NCBI RefSeq assembly: GCF_014639235.1
Contig: NZ_BMFU01000008.1
Location: 62,001 to 126,000 of the forward strand
Origin: Paenibacillus silvae
GTDB taxonomy: Bacteria; Bacillota; Bacilli; Paenibacillales; Paenibacillaceae
DNA: 64,000 nucleotides
Direction: 5' to 3'
The translations under genes were made by a program, and so were the position numbers. Positions 53,466 to 61,800 of this stretch are shown here, one piece after another. Position 1 is the stretch's first letter. Each line of letters begins with the position of its first letter. The notes below the pieces were generated by a model. The model searched no databases. It was not told the DNA's origin and was given only the letters and a program-made list of their open reading frames with translations.

Positions 53466-53481
53466 TGTGAATTAATTCACT
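53466..53481. promoter_or_regulatory. FNR/CRP-like operator upstream of the OFA transporter
   Basis: TGTGAATTAATTCACT contains a 14-base perfect palindrome and matches the Bacillus Fnr consensus TGTGA-N6-TCACA at all but one defined position. A minus-strand TACAAT (53449-53444) could be the -10 box. Confidence 0.5.
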
Positions 53482-53668
53482 AACTTACACGATGAAGTGT
53501 AGCACAGCTTTACATCTGTAACTATGACATCACGTATATCTTTTATAGATATTTTTTGTAGTGGCGAAAGAGGAAAGAGCCTATTTTTTTGGACGAATGA
53601 CCGCTTATGTAAAAAAAAGGTTTGATTTAGAATAGGATGAGAGCTCCAGACCCTTATCAAAGGCTGTG

Positions 53669-54397
53669 ATGTCGATGGTACTACAACGGGACAAATGGCA
53701 GCAGTATCAAGCCCTCAGCAGCATACCTTTACTCATCGGACGGCTGCCAGAAACACAGTTATTAGAAAAAGATACGCTGCACCATATGCTTCAGCAGCAT
53801 TCGAATGTTGTGCTGAAGCCCCGCGACGGACGTTATGGAAGAGATATTGTATTCATCCGTCGTCTGAAGACTGGTGACTATCAGATTCAAAATGAGAACA
53901 ATGCCATTACGATGAAAAACACCGAAGAATTAGAGAAGTGGATTGATCAAACTGGCAAAAGTGACACGTATATCATCCAGCAGCATCTTTATTTGGCACG
54001 AATCCAGCAAAGACCGCTTGATCTTCGAATTATGGTTCAACGTAAAAAGAAGGCTTCTTCTGCATGGAAGGTAACCGGATCTTACGCCAAAGTTGCATCC
54101 CGTGGATATCTGGTCACCAATGTGACAAGTCGAATAATTCCCGCGCTTAAAGCGCTGCAATCAGCACGAATTGGCGGACGGAAGTTACTTCTCCAGGCTG
54201 AACGGACTGCTCTGCTGGGTGCCAAGGCTTTAGAGGTGCAGTTTCCTGATCTGAGACAGGTCGGTTTCGATATCGGAATTGATAATAAAGCTTGTATCTG
54301 GATTATTGAAGGCAACTATCGGCCAGACCTTCGCCCATTTAAACGTTTGAAAGATTCTTCGATGTATCGCCGGATATTGTGGTATCAAAAGCATTAA
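53669..54397 (+). CDS. YheC/YheD-type ATP-grasp protein (spore-coat associated)
   Basis: 242 residues. ATP-grasp landmarks: 'VVLKPRDGRYGRDIVFIRR' (about 48-66, nucleotide-binding Lys and Gly-rich loop), 'YIIQQHLYLARIQQRPLDLRIMVQR' and the end 'IIEGNYRPDLRPF' with metal-binding Glu/Asn. This is the YheC/YheD endospore-coat family, here in a short form (B. subtilis members exceed 350 residues), missing the N-terminal part. Several starts are close together (GTG 53666, ATG 53669, ATG 53675); AAAGG at 53659 favours 53669 or 53675. Likely made during sporulation; substrate unknown. Confidence 0.82.
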   Translation: MSMVLQRDKWQQYQALSSIPLLIGRLPETQLLEKDTLHHMLQQHSNVVLKPRDGRYGRDIVFIRRLKTGDYQIQNENNAITMKNTEELEKWIDQTGKSDTYIIQQHLYLARIQQRPLDLRIMVQRKKKASSAWKVTGSYAKVASRGYLVTNVTSRIIPALKALQSARIGGRKLLLQAERTALLGAKALEVQFPDLRQVGFDIGIDNKACIWIIEGNYRPDLRPFKRLKDSSMYRRILWYQKH

Positions 54398-54567
54398 GTT
54401 GAAGCTTCAAAACACAGCAAGCGGCTCCCCATCGATCTGGAGAGTCGTCTCTTTCACAGCAGCAGGGGCAGCTTCTCGATAAAAAGTGAGATGTTATATA
54501 ATGAGTAGTATAATTACATATTTAGGCATGTTAATTTTTATATTGAAACACGTATAGGAGAATTGAT

Positions 54568-55056
54568 ATGAAAATAATAGAAAGCCAGCAAATTCCGGCT
54601 GCACAACGAAATGATTTTTTTGCTGAACATTGGGGAAGTCCGAAGATGGTTATCTCAACAGGTGTCTATTACAGTGATATGCTGGACGGTTACGCAGTAC
54701 TGAATGAACATGGAGAAATTAGAGGGTATATTACATACGTTATGCATGAAACACGATGTGAAGTGATCTCGCTGGACAGCCTAGACGAAAACCGTGGGAT
54801 CGGTTCAGCCCTCTTGAGAAAAGTAGAGGATACTGCAAGGCAAGCAAATCGGTATCATACTCAACTAATCACCACAAATGATAACCTCCACGCTCTTCTT
54901 TTTTATCAAAAAAGAGGATACCAGATCATTCGTATCTATCCGGATGCGGTAACAAAAGCAAGAGCTATGAAACCAAGCATCCCTCTCATTTCGGATCAAG
55001 GTATCCCCATCAGGGACGAACTGCTTTTGCAAAAGTTGCTGATATCCAATACCTGA
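54568..55056 (+). CDS. GNAT-family N-acetyltransferase
   Basis: 162 residues, ATG after AGGAG. The acetyl-CoA site is 'SLDENRGIGSALLRKVEDTA' (about 75-94), followed by 'ITTNDNLHALLFYQKRGYQ', the usual last strand-helix of GNAT proteins. The N-terminal 'AAQRNDFFAEHWGSPKMVIS' resembles the family that acts on small molecules. Substrate unknown. Transcribed alone, with its own terminator. Confidence 0.9.
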   Translation: MKIIESQQIPAAQRNDFFAEHWGSPKMVISTGVYYSDMLDGYAVLNEHGEIRGYITYVMHETRCEVISLDSLDENRGIGSALLRKVEDTARQANRYHTQLITTNDNLHALLFYQKRGYQIIRIYPDAVTKARAMKPSIPLISDQGIPIRDELLLQKLLISNT

Positions 55057-55089
55057 TCATTCTAGTGATCAATGTGACCTTGATGTAGA

Positions 55090-55131
55090 AAGAAGCGGCC
55101 CCCCTTGGATTAATCTGGAGGGCCGCTTCTT
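55090..55131. terminator. Terminator after the GNAT gene (possibly bidirectional)
   Basis: AAGAAGCGGCCC / GGGCCGCTTCTT stem extended by CC..GG pairs; T-rich on both sides. It lies between convergent genes ending at 55056 and 55209. Confidence 0.8.
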
Positions 55132-55208
55132 GTGTTGTAGCTGTGAGAATCCATTTTCTGCTCTTTGGATATTCATTTATTTTCCATTCCCACTGTATGC
55201 CAATACCA

Positions 55209-55544
55209 TTAACATTTTGGACGACGTCTGGCCGAACTTACTACACGCGTTACCCGAAACTGGTTCGGACCTACCTGTATGATAGCAAACTGGCTATAGG
55301 ATGTTCCGGATGACGTATACGGTTCGGCTGCTATATTTCCGCTTGGCGTTCTTACTGTTGCTGTGATCCGAGTGACCAGACATACCCCACGTCCTGAAGC
55401 CTGCCATGTTTCTTCACGCTGTACACTGTATTGATCATTGCTGCAAAAGATGGACGCATACTCAACGGTTCCATACGCATTGTACGGAGTGGAGTTATAG
55501 ATTCGAACCGGATCATAACCGCCTGCTGCTCTTCTCGTTCCCAT
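55209..55544 (-). CDS. Small hypothetical protein, conserved-looking
   Basis: 111 residues from the ATG at 55544, eight bases after AAAGGAGG (a TTG at 55550 is too close). Arg/Tyr/Ser-rich: 'GGYDPVRIYNSTPYNAYGTVEYASIFCSNDQYSV', 'ASGRGVCLVTRITATV', C-terminal 'RRRPKC'. It looks like one beta sheet with three cysteines. No signal peptide or domain recognised; spore or surface small proteins of Paenibacillus have this style, but that is a guess. Very good ribosome binding site supports a real gene. Confidence 0.75.
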   Translation of the reverse strand: MGTRRAAGGYDPVRIYNSTPYNAYGTVEYASIFCSNDQYSVQREETWQASGRGVCLVTRITATVRTPSGNIAAEPYTSSGTSYSQFAIIQVGPNQFRVTRVVSSARRRPKC

Positions 55545-55645
55545 TCTCAAAACCTCCTTTGTTTTGATAGTTTATTAGATGCAATAAAGTGATCTTGGTA
55601 AGGGATAGAAGCGCACAAGGCAGAAAAAGTGTGTTTGTCCAACAA

Positions 55646-55672
55646 CAAAAACCTCTCCGAATTATGGAGAGG
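55646..55672 (-). terminator. Terminator of the secreted anti-sigma-paralogue gene
   Basis: CCTCTCC / GGAGAGG stem with a seven-base loop and minus-strand TTTTTGTTG; about 47 bases beyond the stop at 55719. Confidence 0.8.
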
Positions 55673-55718
55673 CTTCCTGTCGATGATGTCATAGTCTTCT
55701 CTGTTTTCACATTTAGAA

Positions 55719-56789
55719 TTAATTCATCAATATTTTTGGTTGTTCATTGGCGGGCCCTACGATCGTGTTTCCGCCAAAACTGAGATGCTGACCATTCTTC
55801 TCTATGATAAAGCTGTTAAACGATCCATCTGCATTCATTGTGGCAATGACTATGGGAGCTCCTTTTTTAGTGAACGTCATTTGATCCTTATCCCATGCAT
55901 TGGTTCCTCTTGCTCCCTTATATCCCTTCAAATCAAAATTGATCATCGTTTTTGCATCTTTCATTGCATTCTTCATTAATACATCCAACGTCAGCTTCTT
56001 GAGCTTTGCATCTTTTGCTTTTTCTTTCTTTTTGAATTCGTTGTAATTATCTATTCCTTCACCGTTACTTTGAACACTTGCCTGGAGTAGTTCCAGCGTT
56101 TGATCCTCAATTGCAAAGCTCACATCCATCGTTTTTGATTTATACATATATTGATACACATTCGGTTTGCCATCAAGGACAAACACACGATCCAGTTTTT
56201 CTCCTTTCTTAATTTTACCATTGGTAAGCTTGGATAATACTTGGACAGCCTGCTTTTGCACGCTTGCCGGGGCATCGTCAGGTGCATAATTTACGCCATG
56301 TACACTCCCGCTGTCTTCCGTATAAATTTGTTTATTTTGTTTGGCATTCGATGAGATTGTACCCACTCGGTAGATTGACTCTGAGATACTCACATATTTC
56401 GGCTCTTCCCCAGGGAACAGAGCTTCCCATGTTTCCTTCAGTTTGCTTTGATATTTTCCACCATTTAGATCTTCATAATTTACTGCGATTCCGATATTAT
56501 CCAGTTTTCCATTCTTTTTATAAGTAATGATGTCATATTTGAAATTCTCTCTTTTAAAACCCACAAAACCTTCCATGGCCGTTCCCTGAATTAACGTATA
56601 CGTATTTCCTGTCAATTCTTTAAGCTTATCCTGAGCCTTTTGCATAGGGGTTTGCTCTGATTTAGCACCCTGTTTAATGTTTAAATTTACGTTGTTATAT
56701 GCATTAAATTGATTCGATGTATCGAATCCAAGCAAACTCCCTGATAATAAGGCTGCTCCGACGATAGGAAAAATTATTTTTTTGTTCAT
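55719..56789 (-). CDS. Secreted/membrane protein, paralogue of the anti-sigma outer domain
   Basis: 356 residues, ATG after AGGAG. Signal peptide or anchor at residues 1-22. The C-terminal part lines up with the gene upstream: 'LKKLTLDVLMKNAMKDAKTMINFDLKGYKG' against 'AIELDSIREEAVKQAKAWMNVDLAEYNV', and both then have 'F(D)..(M/L)TFTK' and a 'F/I.SF/EI' end. Middle blocks ('EALFPGEEPKYVSIS' against 'NEIFPQGEAIHDVLM') also match in order. I infer a duplicated extracellular domain without the cytoplasmic anti-sigma part, perhaps a co-sensor or antagonist. Third gene after the ECF sigma factor. Function unknown. Confidence 0.78.
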   Translation of the reverse strand: MNKKIIFPIVGAALLSGSLLGFDTSNQFNAYNNVNLNIKQGAKSEQTPMQKAQDKLKELTGNTYTLIQGTAMEGFVGFKRENFKYDIITYKKNGKLDNIGIAVNYEDLNGGKYQSKLKETWEALFPGEEPKYVSISESIYRVGTISSNAKQNKQIYTEDSGSVHGVNYAPDDAPASVQKQAVQVLSKLTNGKIKKGEKLDRVFVLDGKPNVYQYMYKSKTMDVSFAIEDQTLELLQASVQSNGEGIDNYNEFKKKEKAKDAKLKKLTLDVLMKNAMKDAKTMINFDLKGYKGARGTNAWDKDQMTFTKKGAPIVIATMNADGSFNSFIIEKNGQHLSFGGNTIVGPANEQPKILMN

Positions 56790-56903
56790 AAGAATAAACT
56801 CCTATATTTTTATTTACTTACCCACAGTTTTTAATGGAACGCTTCAGTCACATTGAAATAAATCTATGAAATCGGCAGTCATCACCTCCTTTCATTGCAT
56901 TAA

Positions 56904-57965
56904 TTAGTCCGTTCCTTTATCAGACAAATTCCTTAGATCAATTTCAATAGAATAGATTGTTCCTTTAGAGGTGAACAGCGCCGTCACGTCTGGAGAACTC
57001 GCTTTGGTGAACGTTAAGGTATCGAACCGGTATTCGAGCTTGGATACGTTATATTCAGCCAAGTCCACATTCATCCATGCTTTTGCTTGTTTCACGGCTT
57101 CCTCACGAATGCTGTCCAGCTCAATGGCTTTTGTTTTCTCAACCAAGTCACGATATTTATTTTTATCTTCCACTTTATTGAGTTGATCCGACAACGGAAA
57201 GGCTAAAACTCTTGTGATCTGATTCGTATTTTTTTGTACATCAATGAGGATAGAACCCTTTTCGGTGTTGTACACGAACTTATATACGGGGTTTTGATTG
57301 GGTCTCAGGACCATTCGACTCACTGACCGTTTACTCTGTTTAAAATCCCCAATTTTATTAAAAATGTGATCTGCTGCATCTTTTGCTGCATCTGGAACCT
57401 CGTTCTCTCCAATCGGTTGTGTCGCATAATACCAGTTACCTTCGTCAAATTGGATGGATCTGTTTTCGTTTCGTGCCTCTATGTGAAAGATGTCCTTCTC
57501 ATATTCGAACATAAGCACATCATGTATTGCTTCTCCCTGGGGGAAAATCTCATTCCAAATCCTCTGCAGCTGGCTTTTGAACTCTTGATCCTCAATGTCA
57601 TCGAAGCGAATCATACCCGAATGAAATTGTTTATTCCCATCCAAGCCTTTTACATAAAGTGTATTCGCCTTATCATTTGGATTTACTTTCATTTCTGTGG
57701 CAAACGGATTAATATATTCAAGCAATGATAACCGCTCTATGGTTTGAGCCATGACAGGAGTTAGAGACACACAAAAAGCAATCGATGCCGCTGCGATGAC
57801 TCCCACTTTTCTCGTAAAGAATGGCTTTGGTTTTGACTCGCCTTTTGATTCAAGTTTTTCTACAATCTGTTGACTCATGCTGTGTTCTGGCGTTTCTGTA
57901 TCGCGAATCATTTGCTCCAATTGGTGAACACTTATCGTTTTAGATGGATTTGGTGATCGACGCAT
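56904..57965 (-). CDS. Putative transmembrane anti-sigma factor
   Basis: 353 residues: a short cytoplasmic N-terminus (1-52), one membrane segment (about 54-73, 'VGVIAAASIAFCVSLTPVMA') and a 280-residue extracellular domain of alternating strands. The gene overlaps the sigma factor gene by 26 bases, the classic arrangement for ECF sigma/anti-sigma pairs. The cytoplasmic part is short and lacks the HXXXCXXC zinc motif, so it is not a ZAS-type anti-sigma. The outer domain is shared with the next gene. Inferred role: holds the sigma factor until an envelope signal is sensed. Confidence 0.75.
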   Translation of the reverse strand: MRRSPNPSKTISVHQLEQMIRDTETPEHSMSQQIVEKLESKGESKPKPFFTRKVGVIAAASIAFCVSLTPVMAQTIERLSLLEYINPFATEMKVNPNDKANTLYVKGLDGNKQFHSGMIRFDDIEDQEFKSQLQRIWNEIFPQGEAIHDVLMFEYEKDIFHIEARNENRSIQFDEGNWYYATQPIGENEVPDAAKDAADHIFNKIGDFKQSKRSVSRMVLRPNQNPVYKFVYNTEKGSILIDVQKNTNQITRVLAFPLSDQLNKVEDKNKYRDLVEKTKAIELDSIREEAVKQAKAWMNVDLAEYNVSKLEYRFDTLTFTKASSPDVTALFTSKGTIYSIEIDLRNLSDKGTD

Positions 57966-58527
57966 TCACTGTTCCTCCTTCTTTAACTTCCTTCGTCTGC
58001 AGTTTTTTGCGAAGGCGTTCATACTTTTTGCGCACAGTGGCTGGCTTCATATTCATGATTTCACTAATCTCGTTAAAGTTATATCGATGAATTGCACGGA
58101 GAACGATTATATGTCTCTCTTCGGTAGTCAGTAAGTTCAGAAAATCCTTCAGTGTCGTTTGACCGTCTAATTGCTGACTCGGATTCTCAGGTTGATCATA
58201 TTTGTAACGATCTATAAAACGAAACCACCTTTTTTTGCTCCTGATTTGATTCAGACTGTAATTGTAGGCAATTTTGTACAGCCAGGCCGAGAAAGTCATA
58301 TTGGGACGATACTTATGTATCTTTTCATACACTTTAATAAATATTTCTTGCAGCGCATCCTCGGCTTCTTCCTTGTTTTTGAGAATATGATAACAATAGA
58401 TATACATTGGTTTTTCAAAGATTCTTATAATAGAAGCAAAAGCTTCCTTATCACCAAGCTTAGTCCTTTCGACCAGCAACTCTATTTCTTCTGAGTTTGA
58501 TTTAGCTTCTCTATAGTCTTTTTCCAA
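57940..58527 (-). CDS. ECF-type RNA polymerase sigma factor
   Basis: 195 residues, TTG start eight bases after GGAGGGGG. Region 2: 'AFASIIRIFEKPMYIYCYHILKNKEEAEDALQEIFIKVYEKI' and 'TFSAWLYKIAYNYSLNQIRSKKR'; region 4: 'LLTTEERHIIVLRAIHRYNFNEISEIMNMKPATVRKKYERLRKKL'. A long basic tail follows. First of three co-oriented genes with a putative anti-sigma factor and its paralogue. Probably autoregulated and responsive to cell-envelope stress; no convincing ECF-type promoter could be marked by eye. Confidence 0.94.
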   Translation of the reverse strand: MEKDYREAKSNSEEIELLVERTKLGDKEAFASIIRIFEKPMYIYCYHILKNKEEAEDALQEIFIKVYEKIHKYRPNMTFSAWLYKIAYNYSLNQIRSKKRWFRFIDRYKYDQPENPSQQLDGQTTLKDFLNLLTTEERHIIVLRAIHRYNFNEISEIMNMKPATVRKKYERLRKKLQTKEVKEGGTVNASITKSI

Positions 58528-58815
58528 AAATCTTACCCCCTCCCGCCTACACTCTTAAAACACCAAAGCAGCTCATTTTGTGACAACAGCGTTAAAATAA
58601 TATTTGGTAACATCATCGTGCCCGACCTATAAAGTTGTGTCTCCTGTCTTACAATAAAATATGAATATGCTCTAGATTATGAGGCTTCGCTGCAGCTGAT
58701 ATGCTTGAGCATCATTAGAAGAAAGCGATAATCTTGCTCTATCTAGTTTTCAGAGAATGTTAAGAGCTCCATGATATCTTTGAGATTATAATGCAGTGGA
58801 GAGGATGAATTGAAC

Positions 58816-61800
58816 ATGCATCAGAACCCGGGGGGCTCTTTTCGAAAGAAGGTAAAAAAACGGGGATGGATTCAAACGACAGCGATAATACTGGTCGTAC
58901 TACAGCTGTTCGGTCTGTTCGGATTATCAGGCCGTTCCTGGGCCGATTCCGTTAGCTTTGCTGGAGGAAGCGGTACGCAAGATGATCCATGGTTAATTGC
59001 AACACCGGAACAGCTTGACAATATTCGGACACTTCAGTATCCCACCGACCATCCTGATTATTTCTATCATTATTACAAGCTGATTGCAGACATTGATCTG
59101 GATGTTGCCCCTTACAATCAAGGAGCAGGATGGACAGCGATCGGAACCAGTGGAGCACCCTTTACAGGAAGCTTTGATGGAGATGGACATATCATTTCCA
59201 ATATGAAGATTAATCTTCAAGACGAAAGATATAAATTGCGTAACGGTTTATTCGGCGCAACGAAAGATGCCACGTTTCGAAATCTTGGACTAGAAAATAG
59301 TGTTGTGAGCTCAGGCTCGAATTTTGCTGGCAGCCTTATCGGTGAAGCGATTAGCAATACCAATATCATCCAGGTATATGCGATAGGTTCTGTTCGGGCA
59401 GATAATTCTGCAGGCGGACTGATCGGTCTGTTAAGCGGTCCTACAACTATAGAAGATAGTTATTTTATGGGTAGCGCAGAAGCAAGGGTAGGGGCAGGAG
59501 GGTTAGTCGGATCGACTTGGGGCGATCCTTTGCAAGTGAAACAATCCTATGCTGCAGCTGAAGTTAAAGCACAAGTTACTGTTACTGCTGGCGGCTTAAT
59601 TGGCGATGATGGAGGTAAAGACGCAACTATCACATCATCGTACTACGATCAAGAAATTTCGGGCATAAGCGATACCGGGAAAGGTCAGCCTTTAATCTCT
59701 TGGTTGATGAGACAACAAGAAACTTATAGCGACTGGAGCTTCGCCAATCCTGGCATCTGGTCTATAGATGAGAATAAAAATGATGGTTATCCTTATCTGA
59801 GCTTCCAGCACTTTACGGACATTCCGACCACTTGGACGGACATCACCGGTAAGGCAGAATTAAGCAGACCGCTTGGGATTGCGATAGATAGCCTCAATAA
59901 TCTGTATATCGCCAACTACCAAAGCAACAAAATAATGAAATATTCCAATGAAACAAAAGAGTGGACGGATATTACGGGTTTGGAAAGTTTTAATTATCCG
60001 ACTGGCGTAGCCGTGGACAGTCTTGGAAATGTATATGTAGCAGATCGCGGGCATTATAAAATAAAAAAACTGCCGGTCGGCTCTTCTGAGTGGCTCGACA
60101 TCACGGGGACGGAAAGTATAAATGCGAATGGAATAGCTGTCGATAACGCAGACAATTTATATGTTGCAGACGTTTATGGTAAAATAAAGAGTTTATTGAA
60201 AGGAGAAGAAAACTGGGTAGATATCACTGGTACAGAACCCTTCTCTACTCCATATGACATAGCCATTGACGGTAACGGTAGTATTTACGTGACAGATACA
60301 AGTACACATAAAATTAAAAAACGGTCACGTGGAGCAAGTGGGTGGATAGACATTACAACTAGAGGAAACTTTTCCAACCCGGCATCCGTAGCAGTGGATA
60401 ATACAGGAACGGTGTATGTAGCCGACGCAAATACCAACAAAATCAAAAGATTGAAAAACGGTGCAGTACGATGGGAGAACATTACTGGATCGGAAAGCTT
60501 CCTTAACCCTTATGGCATGGCCACCGATCGTTTCAATAATGTATATGTGACAGATTTGGAGCATTCCAAACTTAAAAAATTATCCATGACACCTGCAGCA
60601 AGCCCATCTGGAGGGATCGTAACATCAGGTACAACCGTCACACTGACAATAGGTATTGATGGAGCAACCATCTATTACACAACTGACGGCACTGAACCAA
60701 CGATCAATAATGGCACGATATACAGCAGTCCTATCCCTGTCACAGATGGTATGACCATTAAAGCCATTGCTATCAAAAAAGGCATGGAGGATAGCCAGGT
60801 AATATCGGAAACGTACACCTTCAAGCAACAGGCTGGAAAACCAACTGCTGATCCTGCTGGCGGTGCTGTAGCACCGGGCACTACGGTTAAGCTGACTTCG
60901 TCAACCGATGAAGCAACGATTTATTTTACAACCGATGGCACGACACCAAGCATGGACAATGGTACGGTGTATGTTGAACCGATTTCCGTTATGGACGACA
61001 TGACCATTAAAGCGATGGCTGTAAAGCAAGGAATGGATGATAGCGAGGTTATGACTGAAAATTACACGATCACGCACCAGGCTGAGAAGCCGGCAGCTAG
61101 TCCTGCTGGCGGGGATGTAGCGGAAGGTACAACGGTAACGTTATCCTCGGCTACGATTGGAGCAATCGTCTATTATACAACGGATGGTACTATTCCAACT
61201 GAAGATAGTAGTAATAACTATGTTGAACCGATCCCCGTGACAGATGGCATGACTATTAAAGCGATCGCTGTCAAGCCAGGCTTGAAGGATAGCGAGGTTA
61301 TGACGGAAACTTACACCATCACGCAACAGACCGGAAAGCCGACAGCCGATCCTGCTGGCAGCGCTGTAGCAGCAGGCACTACCGTTAAGCTGACTTCGTC
61401 AACCGATGAAGCAACGATTTATTTTACAACCGATGGCACGACACCAAGCATTGACAATGGTACGGTGTATGTTGAACCGATTTCCGTTATGGACGACATG
61501 ACCATTAAAGCGATCGCTGTCAAGCCGGGTATGGAGGATAGCCAGGTGATGACGGAAAGTTACACCATCATGCAACAGGTCGGAAACCCCACTGCCGATC
61601 CTGCTGGCGGTGCTGTAGCACCGGGCACTACGGTTAAGCTGACCTCAACAACCGATGAAGCTACGATTTATTTTACAACCGATGGCTCGATACCAAGCAT
61701 GGACAATGGTACGCTCTATAGCGGCCCCATCCCTGTCACAGATGGCATGACTATTAGAGCCATTGCTATCAAGCCGGGCATGGAGGATAGCCAGGTGATG

